Shown here: positions 58,024 through 64,000 of the stretch, in pieces
Layout of the letters: each line of letters begins with the position of its first letter
Position numbering within the stretch: position 1 is the first letter of the stretch
DNA from: Rhodanobacter sp. DHB23
Lineage (GTDB): Bacteria; Pseudomonadota; Gammaproteobacteria; Xanthomonadales; Rhodanobacteraceae
Assembly: GCF_014842975.1 (NCBI RefSeq)
Contig: NZ_JACYXK010000025.1
Coordinates: forward strand, 62,001 to 126,000
DNA length: 64,000 nt
Direction of reading: 5' to 3'
Notes under the pieces: model-generated
Seen by the model: the letters and a program-made list of their open reading frames with translations, nothing else
Databases searched by the model: none
Told to the model about the DNA's origin: nothing
Position numbers and translations under genes: made by a program

Positions 58024-58971
58024 TCAGGCCGCGCTGGCGCGATCCAGCGCGGCGATCTCGTCGGCAGCCAGGGTGAGCTGCAGCGCTCCCAGCAACTCCT
58101 GCAATTGCGGCACGCTGGTGGCGCTGGCGATCGGCGCCGTGACGGACGGACGGGCGACCAGCCAGGCCAGCGCCACCTGCGCCGGCGTGGCGCCGTGCGC
58201 GGCGGCCACCGCGTCCAGCGCGGCGAGCACGCCCAGGCCGTGCGGGTTGAGGAAGCGCTTCGCCGCACCGCCGCGCGCGATGCTCTTGGCGAGGTCGTCC
58301 GCGCTGCGGTACTTGCCGGAGAGGAAGCCGCTGGCCAGCGCGTAGTAGCAGACCACGCCCAGGCCCTCCTCGCGCACCAGCGGTTCGAGTTCCGCCTCGT
58401 AGCCGGCGCGCGCGACCAGGTTGTATTCCGGCTGCAGGCACTCGTAGCGCGGCAGGCCGTGCTGCTGCGCCAGCGCCAGCGCGTCGGCGACGCGGTCGGC
58501 CTTGAAGTTGGAGGCGCCGATCGCGCGCACCTTGCCCTGTTCGATCAGGCGGCCGAATTCGCCCAGCGTCTCGTGCATCGGCACGCTGGCGTCGTCCTCG
58601 TGCGCGAAGTAGAGGTCGATGCGGTCGGTCTGCAGGCGCTTGAGCGAGCCCTCCACCGCGGCATGGATGTTCATCGGCGACAGGCCGGGGTGCTCGGCCC
58701 ATTTCGCCACCTTGGTGGCGATCAGCACCTTGTCGCGCTTGCCGCTCTTTTTCAGCCACTTGCCGATGATGGTTTCCGACTCGCCGCCGGCATTGCCCGG
58801 CACCCAGGCCGAATAGACGTCGGCGGTGTCGACCAGGTTGCCGCCACCGTCGACGAAGGCGTCGAGCAGTTCGAACGAGCGCGCCTCGTCGGCGCTCCAG
58901 CCGAACACGTTGCCGCCGAACACCAGCGGGGCGATGGAAAGCGGCGAGCGGCCGAGCGGACGGGTTTGCAT
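58024..58971 (-). CDS. Aldo/keto reductase
   Basis: The 315-residue protein starts MQTRPLGRSPLSIAPLVFGGNVFGW at 58971 with GGAG seven bases before it. The AKR tetrad is visible: Asp and Tyr in VDTADVYSAW, Lys in ATKVAKW, His in YFAHEDD. It resembles the AKR families that use NADPH to reduce aldehydes, such as YajO/Tas-like enzymes. Substrate unknown. The small gene at 59120 lies 149 bp further on the same strand. Confidence 0.93.
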   Translation of the reverse strand: MQTRPLGRSPLSIAPLVFGGNVFGWSADEARSFELLDAFVDGGGNLVDTADVYSAWVPGNAGGESETIIGKWLKKSGKRDKVLIATKVAKWAEHPGLSPMNIHAAVEGSLKRLQTDRIDLYFAHEDDASVPMHETLGEFGRLIEQGKVRAIGASNFKADRVADALALAQQHGLPRYECLQPEYNLVARAGYEAELEPLVREEGLGVVCYYALASGFLSGKYRSADDLAKSIARGGAAKRFLNPHGLGVLAALDAVAAAHGATPAQVALAWLVARPSVTAPIASATSVPQLQELLGALQLTLAADEIAALDRASAA

Positions 58972-59119
58972 GAGGGGCTCCGGTGGCGGGGAGCGCCGGG
59001 ATGCCAGTGGCCACGCATGCACCCGCATGCGCGGCCCATCCCGACGGGGGGGCTCCGTCGATGATGGGCGCGCGCGGGCAGTCGATCAAGGCGGGGCGGT
59101 GCGCCTCACGGCGAGTTGA

Positions 59120-59329
59120 TCAGGGCGAGTTGATCAGGAACAGGTAGCGTGCGCCGCCGACCACGCCGCGCCACGAGCTGCGCCGTGCGGCGGCCTCCGG
59201 TGCGGTCAGTTGCCTGGCCGCGTCGCGCAGGGGCAGCGTGCGCTGGTCGTCGCGGTCCAGCTGGCGGACGAGTTCGGGGGAATGCACATGGCCGTGCTGC
59301 AGCAGCAGGCCGAGGAAGGGCGAGCGCAT
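59120..59329 (-). CDS. Small hypothetical protein divergent from a LysR gene
   Basis: The 69-residue protein starts MRSPFLGLLLQHGHVHSPELVRQL with AAGGA seven bases upstream, and ends YLFLINSP. I do not recognise the family. It faces the LysR-type gene across 103 bp, an arrangement often seen for regulator targets. A tandem duplication (GGCGAGTTGATCA twice) covers its stop codon but leaves the encoded C-terminus unchanged. Confidence 0.6.
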   Translation of the reverse strand: MRSPFLGLLLQHGHVHSPELVRQLDRDDQRTLPLRDAARQLTAPEAAARRSSWRGVVGGARYLFLINSP

Positions 59330-59432
59330 GGTGAATTCCTTGCAAGTGGGGACGGGGACGGATGCAAGGTAAGCCGTGGCACGACGGCGAAAAAGCGATA
59401 TCTTCGCAAGCCTGCCTTGAAGGAAATTCAAG

Positions 59433-60353
59433 ATGACGCGACTCTCGCTGGACCTGCTGCAGCAGTTCGTGCTGGTCGCCCGCAGCGGCAAGCTGTCGCG
59501 TGCCGCCGAGCAGGCGCACCTCACGGTGAGCGCGCTCAGCCACCAGATGCGCCAGCTGGAGGAACGGCTGGACCGGCGCCTGCTCGAACGCGGCCCACGC
59601 GGCGTGACGCTGACCGCGGAAGGCTGCAGCCTGCTTGAAGCGGTGGGTGACCATTTCGACGGCATCGAGCACGCGCTGTCGCGCTATCGCGAGCGTCGCC
59701 ACGACGCGCTCACGCTCAGCGCCAGCGCCGGCATCATCTCCAGCTGGCTGGTGCCGCGGCTGCCCCGCCTGGTGGCGGAGCATCCAGAGCTGGAACTCAA
59801 CCTGCAATCGAGTTCGGCGCTGGTGCAGTTCGATCGCGAGCCGGTGGATGCCGCCGTGCGCTACGGCCGTGGCGACTGGCCGGGCCTGCAGAGTGAACGT
59901 CTGTTCGGCGAATGGGTCGCGCCGGTCGCGGCGCCTGCCCTGCTGGCGCGGATGGGCGATGCCGACCCGCACGACCTCGCGCAGTGGCCGCTGCTGGGCG
60001 AGCCCGATCCGCCGAATCGCTGGCGCAGCTGGTTCGCGCACTTCGGCGGCGCGCCGCCGCGCCGCTACGTGGCGCACTTCGACAACCTCGAAGCGTTGCG
60101 GCACGCGGCGCTGGAAGGGCTGGGCGTGGCGATGGGGCGCATGGTCATGTCCAAGTCGCTGATCGACGCCGGTCGGCTGGTCGTGCTGGGCGAGCGCTAC
60201 CTGCCGGTGACCGATGCCTACTGGCTGGTATACCCGCCGCGCTCGCAGGAACACCGCGGTCTGCAGACCTTCCGCGCCTGGTTGTTGGCCGAGGCGGACG
60301 ATTACTGCCGAAGGCTGCCGATGAAGGCGCCTGCGGGTGCCATGGAGGATTGA
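59433..60353 (+). CDS. LysR-family transcriptional regulator
   Basis: The 306-residue protein has an N-terminal winged helix-turn-helix (LSRAAEQAHLTVSALSHQMRQLEERLDRRLLERG) and a type 2 periplasmic-binding-like effector domain, resembling the GcvA group. AAGGAAATTCAAG precedes the ATG. It is divergent from the 69-residue gene and possibly controls it and the aldo/keto reductase. Confidence 0.94.
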   Translation: MTRLSLDLLQQFVLVARSGKLSRAAEQAHLTVSALSHQMRQLEERLDRRLLERGPRGVTLTAEGCSLLEAVGDHFDGIEHALSRYRERRHDALTLSASAGIISSWLVPRLPRLVAEHPELELNLQSSSALVQFDREPVDAAVRYGRGDWPGLQSERLFGEWVAPVAAPALLARMGDADPHDLAQWPLLGEPDPPNRWRSWFAHFGGAPPRRYVAHFDNLEALRHAALEGLGVAMGRMVMSKSLIDAGRLVVLGERYLPVTDAYWLVYPPRSQEHRGLQTFRAWLLAEADDYCRRLPMKAPAGAMED

Positions 60354-60444
60354 CGCGCCCCGTATCGCGTAAAATCGCCGCCGCCGGCCGCTATGGGCCG
60401 GTGTGTCGCCATCCCGTCCAATGCAGCATCCATGAGGATTTCCT

Positions 60445-61107
60445 ATGCAACGCACCGCCATCCTGGTCGACGGCGCCTACTTCCTTGCCCGCTACCGCAA
60501 GGTCTGGGGCGAGCGCGATGCCGGCGACGCCCGCACCGTGGCCAAGACCCTGTTCGGCATGGCGCTGGAACACCTGAAGGCGCTGGATCGCCCGCGCGAA
60601 TCGCTGTACCGCATCTTCTTCTACGACTGCCCGCCGCTGGAAAAGAACTTCGTGCGCCCGGTGAGCGGCGACACCGTGGACTTCGGCCGCAGCGGCGCCG
60701 CCGCGTTCCGCCGCGAGCTGCATGACCAGTTGCGCCGCCAGCGCAAGATGGCGCTGCGGCTGGGCCGGCTCGCCGAGCGCGGCGAATGGAAGCTCAAGTA
60801 CCAGGCCCTGCAGCAACTGCGCGACGGCGGCCTGCGCTGGGACGACGTCGGCGACGAGCACTTCGAGCCGGAGATGCGCCAGACCCAGGTGGACATGAAG
60901 ATCGGCATCGACATCGCCGCGCTGGCCTACAAGCGGCTGGTGGACCAGATCGTGCTGGTGGCGGGCGACGCGGATTTCATCCCCGCCGCGAAACTCGCGC
61001 GCCGCGAAGGCATCGACTTCATCCTGGACCCGATGTGGCAGGGCATCGCGCCGGACCTGCACGAGCACATCGACGGCCTGCAGTCGGTGTGCCCGCGGCC
61101 GTTCTGA
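60445..61107 (+). CDS. NYN domain (PIN-like) protein
   Basis: The 220-residue protein starts MQRTAILVDGAYFLARYRK. Conserved acidic residues are in ILVDGAYF, QVDMKIGIDIAALA and LVAGDADFIPAAKLARREGID, which fit the NYN/LabA-DUF88 nuclease-like fold. A role in RNA cleavage is typical for the fold but not shown for this subgroup. A GAGGA site is seven bases upstream. Confidence 0.9.
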   Translation: MQRTAILVDGAYFLARYRKVWGERDAGDARTVAKTLFGMALEHLKALDRPRESLYRIFFYDCPPLEKNFVRPVSGDTVDFGRSGAAAFRRELHDQLRRQRKMALRLGRLAERGEWKLKYQALQQLRDGGLRWDDVGDEHFEPEMRQTQVDMKIGIDIAALAYKRLVDQIVLVAGDADFIPAAKLARREGIDFILDPMWQGIAPDLHEHIDGLQSVCPRPF

Positions 61108-61141
61108 ACCGGCAGGGCATCCCGAATAACCGCCTTTTGCT

Positions 61142-61275
61142 CGTCATTCCCGCGAGGCGCTTTTCAACAGCCGAAGGCTGGTCAAGCGGGAGTCCATTTC
61201 GACTTTGCGGAACATCCACCTGGATGACCAGCCTTCGGCTGTTGTGAAGCACCTCCCGCTTTTGCGGGAACGACG
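61142..61275. repeat. Large inverted-repeat intergenic element
   Basis: Two 26-bp arms (61159-61184 and 61225-61250) are inverted copies differing at two positions and share the perfect 17-mer CAACAGCCGAAGGCTGG. The outer parts read CATTCCCGCGAGG and CCCGCTTTTGCGGGAACGAC, like the common bacterial TCATTCCCGC repeats. It could end transcription of the NYN gene. Confidence 0.8.
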
Positions 61276-61373
61276 TCAGTGGGAGTTTTTGAGGCTCCCG
61301 ACAAGGCCGTCGCTGATTCTGCGCGCGTCATCGCGCATACTCGATGGACCACTTCCATCATCAGGAGCCGTCC

Positions 61374-62222
61374 ATGAAACACCCACTGATCTTCGGGGCC
61401 GGCGCAGCACTGCTGCTGACCGTGGGCATGGCGGCCAGCGCGATCGGCCAGGCGCAACAGGCAAAGCCCATGCCGTCGGGCAGCACCAGCCAGCTCGACA
61501 CCGTCATCGCCGGCAGCTGGCGCGAGCCGGCCAACCGCGCGCGCGACGTCTATCGCCATCCCAAGGCCACCCTGCAATTCTTCGGCATCGAATCGGACCA
61601 GACGGTGGTCGAAATCAACCCGTCCGCCGGCTGGTACAGCGAGCTGCTTGCACCGCTGCTGCGCGACAACGGCCACTACATCGCCGCCGAGCCCGCACCA
61701 TCGGGCGGCGGCGAGGCGAAGCGTGACGACAGCAAGCTGCACAAGAAATTCGCCGCCGACCCGATCGAGTACGGCAAGGCGAAAGTGATCGGCTACGACC
61801 CGAAGGCGCCGGTGTTCGGTGCGCCGGGTTCGGCCGATGCGGTGCTGACCTTCCGCAACGTGCACAACTGGGCGGAAGCCGGCACCGCGCCGGCCATGTT
61901 CAAGGCGTTCTTCGCCGTGCTCCGGTCGGGCGGCACGCTTGGCGTGGTCGACCATCGCGCCGCGCCGGGCGCCAAGCTGGACGCGGTGAAAGCCAGCGGC
62001 TACCTGCCCACCGACTACGTGATCAAGCTCGCCACCGACGCCGGCTTCAAGCTGGTCGGCCAGAGCGAGATCAATGCGAACCCGAAGGACGACAGGGATC
62101 ATCCCAAGGGCGTGTGGACCCTGCCGCCCACGCTGGCGCTGGGCGACCAGGACCGGGCGAAGTACCTGGCCATCGGCGAGTCGGACCGCATGACGCTGCG
62201 CTTCGTGAAGCCTGCGCACTGA
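61374..62222 (+). CDS. Exported SAM-methyltransferase-like protein
   Basis: The 282-residue protein has an AGGAG site before the ATG and a signal peptide ([24 protein letters not shown]). The remainder resembles a class I methyltransferase fold: [32 protein letters not shown], a loop [13 protein letters not shown], and [14 protein letters not shown]. Periplasmic members of this family are known in proteobacteria although SAM is not expected there, so activity is uncertain. Confidence 0.88.
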   Translation: MKHPLIFGAGAALLLTVGMAASAIGQAQQAKPMPSGSTSQLDTVIAGSWREPANRARDVYRHPKATLQFFGIESDQTVVEINPSAGWYSELLAPLLRDNGHYIAAEPAPSGGGEAKRDDSKLHKKFAADPIEYGKAKVIGYDPKAPVFGAPGSADAVLTFRNVHNWAEAGTAPAMFKAFFAVLRSGGTLGVVDHRAAPGAKLDAVKASGYLPTDYVIKLATDAGFKLVGQSEINANPKDDRDHPKGVWTLPPTLALGDQDRAKYLAIGESDRMTLRFVKPAH

Positions 62223-62245
62223 GCCGGGGCGCGCATGCAACCGCC

Positions 62246-62779
62246 ATGCTGATCGCGCTCAACAAGCCGTACGGCGTGTTGTGCCAGTTCACCAGCGACG
62301 ACGGCCGGCCCACGCTGGCCGACTACGTGCGGCAGAAGGGCGTCTACGCCGCGGGCCGGCTGGACCACGACAGCGAGGGCCTGCTGCTGCTCACCGACGA
62401 CGGCCGGTTGCAACACCGGCTGGCCGATCCGCGCCACAAGCAGCCCAAGACCTACCTGGTGCAGGTGGACGGTGCGATCGACGACAAGGCCATCGCGGCC
62501 CTGCGTCGCGGCGTGGTGCTGAACGACGGCCCCACCTTGCCCGCGCCGGCCGAGCACGCCGACGAGCCGGAGTGGCTGTGGCCGCGCGATCCGCCGGTGC
62601 GCTTCCGCAAGGCCATCCCCACCAGCTGGCTCACCATCACCCTGCGCGAAGGACGCAACCGCCAGGTGCGCCGCATGACCGCGGCGGTGGGTTTCCCCAC
62701 GTTGCGGCTGATCCGCGTGCGCATCGGCGGGCATGGCCTCGACGGCCTCCTGCCGGGCGAGTGGCGGCGACTCGACTGA
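62246..62779 (+). CDS. rluE: 23S rRNA pseudouridine synthase, RluE type
   Basis: The 177-residue protein starts [28 protein letters not shown] and has no S4 domain, as in RluE. The catalytic aspartate is in [18 protein letters not shown], and the C-terminal motif is [29 protein letters not shown]. It should isomerise U2457 of 23S rRNA by homology to RluE; the exact site is inferred. Confidence 0.92.
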   Translation: MLIALNKPYGVLCQFTSDDGRPTLADYVRQKGVYAAGRLDHDSEGLLLLTDDGRLQHRLADPRHKQPKTYLVQVDGAIDDKAIAALRRGVVLNDGPTLPAPAEHADEPEWLWPRDPPVRFRKAIPTSWLTITLREGRNRQVRRMTAAVGFPTLRLIRVRIGGHGLDGLLPGEWRRLD

Positions 62780-62957
62780 GCGTCGCCGGCCTTGCCGCCC
62801 GCCATCTCTCCCGCAGTGGCGTGGGCCGGCAAGGACGTAGCGACCCGGGTGCCGGCAGGCAACCGGAATCGTCCTGTCGCCTGCGAAGCGCGGGACGTCC
62901 GCGCTGCAGGTTGAAAAGGGGCGGCGGAAATTCCGGGCAGGCCCAGTTAAAGCCCGC

Positions 62958-63650
62958 TCAATCGTCGAGGACGATGCCGAGCCGACGCAGCCCGCTGCGC
63001 CCGGGCGGTGTCAGCAGCAGCGCGCGCGAACCGTCATGGCGCCGCAGCCAGTCGCGTCGCACCAGTTGCTCGGTAACCGCCACACCCAGCGCGCCACCGA
63101 GGTGGAAGCGGCGCTCGGTCCAGTCCAGGCAGCCGCGGCCCGCCAGCACCTGCCCGGCGGTTCCGTGCGGCAGCAGGCCCGCCGCCTGCAGTGCCTCGGC
63201 ACCGGTGGTGCTGAGCCGCACTGCCTGTTCGCCCAGTTCGATCCAGGCCTGCCGGCGCAACCCCTCGTAGAACGCCACGCCCAGCCGCCCGGCGAGATGG
63301 CGGTAGCAGGTGCGCGCGAAAGCCAGCGGCCGCGTGTCGACCGCCGGCTCCGGCGCGCACGCATGCGGCACGCGCAACAGGGGAAGCGCTTCGAGCACCT
63401 GCGCCACGTGGTCGCTGGCCACGCGGAAATAGCGATGCCGCCCCTGCTCCAGCACCTGCAGCAGGCCGCCTTCGAGCAAGCGGCCCAGGTGCGCACTGGC
63501 AGTGCTGGGCGCGATGCCGGCCATGCGCGCCAGTTCACCGGCGGGCCGCGCCCGTCCATCCACCAGGGCCAGCAGGATCGCCGCGCGCGACGGATCGGCG
63601 AGCAGGCTGCCGATCTCGGCAAGCTGGTAGCGGGTGGGGGCGGCGTGCAT
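62958..63650 (-). CDS. ArsR-family transcriptional regulator
   Basis: The 230-residue protein carries an N-terminal winged helix (LAEIGSLLADPSRAAILLALVDGRARPAGELARMAGIAPSTASAHLGRLLEGGLLQV) and a C-terminal domain longer than in metal sensors. It is divergent from the flavin reductase-like gene, the usual arrangement for regulation of that gene. TGCAT-GATGG-ATGCA at 63646-63660 overlaps its start codon and is a candidate operator. Confidence 0.9.
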   Translation of the reverse strand: MHAAPTRYQLAEIGSLLADPSRAAILLALVDGRARPAGELARMAGIAPSTASAHLGRLLEGGLLQVLEQGRHRYFRVASDHVAQVLEALPLLRVPHACAPEPAVDTRPLAFARTCYRHLAGRLGVAFYEGLRRQAWIELGEQAVRLSTTGAEALQAAGLLPHGTAGQVLAGRGCLDWTERRFHLGGALGVAVTEQLVRRDWLRRHDGSRALLLTPPGRSGLRRLGIVLDD

Positions 63651-63660
63651 GATGGATGCA
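63646..63660. promoter_or_regulatory. Inverted repeat at the ArsR start, operator candidate
   Basis: TGCAT and ATGCA flank GATGG. The repeat overlaps the ArsR start codon in the divergent gap, so binding could repress both directions. The arms are short, so chance occurrence is possible. Confidence 0.35.
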
Positions 63661-63737
63661 TGCTAGCGCGCCATCGCCGGCGACACTTCGCCGGCCGCCG
63701 AAACATGGCAGGGGCCGCTGCCGCGACGATGGCAGCC

Positions 63738-64000
63738 ATGCCGACGCCCATCCCCATCCGCGCCATCCAGCCGCGCATCCTCTATTTCGGCACGCCGGTG
63801 CTGCTGATCGCCACGCGCAACGAGGACGGCAGCGCCAACCTGACGCCGATGTCCTCGGCCTGGGCGTTGGCCGACCGCGTCGTGCTGGGCCTGGCCGAAG
63901 GCGGCCAGGGCCTGGCCAACCTGCGGCGCGAGCGCGAGTGCACGCTCAACGTGGCGGGGCCGGAACAATGGCGCGCGGTGGAGGCGCTGGCGCCGACCAC
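63738..64000 (+). CDS. Flavin reductase-like domain protein, 3' end outside window
   Basis: From the ATG at 63738 the frame reads MPTPIPIRAIQPRILYFGTPVLLIATRNEDGSANLTPMSSAWALADRVVLGLAEGGQGLANL and runs off the window. The LTPMSSAW block is the FMN-binding start of the flavin-reductase-like split barrel. In-frame ATGs at 63705 and 63729 are alternatives. Probably controlled by the divergent ArsR gene. Confidence 0.82.
   Translation, partial: MPTPIPIRAIQPRILYFGTPVLLIATRNEDGSANLTPMSSAWALADRVVLGLAEGGQGLANLRRERECTLNVAGPEQWRAVEALAPT

Noticed and set aside
59109-59137. Direct duplication GGCGAGTTGATCA at the end of the 69-residue gene
   Set aside because: The duplication leaves the encoded C-terminus and stop unchanged, so it is a neutral slippage event rather than a functional site.

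Overview
The window is high-GC proteobacterial DNA. Gene content suggests a gammaproteobacterium of the Xanthomonadales, most likely Rhodanobacteraceae (Dyella, Rhodanobacter or Luteibacter type). The clues are an Oar-like TonB-dependent receptor paired with a flavin halogenase-like protein, monomeric isocitrate dehydrogenase, GumN/TraB paralogues, an ilvG-ilvM-ilvA-leu supercluster, and many short palindromic intergenic repeats. This is an inference from content; no rRNA or tRNA is present to fix the taxonomy.

Layout. 1-8.2 kb: the 3' part of a TPR-sulfotransferase, a DUF5690 transporter, a lipoprotein phosphoesterase, a di-haem cytochrome c peroxidase, a DUF3147 membrane protein and a VOC protein. 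8.3-22.1 kb, minus strand: a complete isoleucine/valine/leucine cluster in the order leuA-ilvE-leuC-leuD-leuB-ilvC-VOC-ilvG-ilvM-ilvA-ilvD. It is preceded by a Leu/Val/Ile-rich leader peptide and an intrinsic attenuator. 22.4-41.0 kb: a carbohydrate-utilisation locus with a LacI regulator, a TonB receptor, a halogenase-like flavoprotein, a GH144/glycoamylase-like enzyme, GH39, an ABC importer (binding protein, two permeases, and a separate ATPase on the other strand), GH89, GH1 and a second GH39. LacI-type 14-bp operators lie before the regulator and in the divergent ATPase/GH1 gap. 41.4-45.5 kb, minus strand: the threonine operon hom-thrB-thrC with a Thr/Ile-rich leader peptide. 45.9-64 kb: an S41 peptidase, CpdB-like phosphodiesterase, monomeric Icd, a lower-GC hypothetical protein, three tandem TraB/GumN paralogues, an aldo/keto reductase, a small protein with a LysR regulator, a NYN-domain protein, an exported methyltransferase-like protein, an RluE-type pseudouridine synthase, and a divergent ArsR/flavin-reductase pair cut by the window end.

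How the parts fit. Threonine made by hom-thrB-thrC feeds IlvA, the first isoleucine step. Both amino-acid operons share the same architecture: an A-tract, a TTGACA promoter, an apparently leaderless leader peptide rich in the end-product residues, and an upstream palindrome with the half-site CGTATGGA. The carbohydrate locus reads as capture at the outer membrane, periplasmic trimming by exported glycosidases, and ABC import.

The most notable observations are the shared palindrome, an in-frame insertion of a dispersed repeat into leuB, two-hairpin repeats placed at operon junctions, an unassigned glycan locus mixing GH144-like, GH39, GH89 and GH1, and a TraB triplet lacking the usual GxxH histidine.
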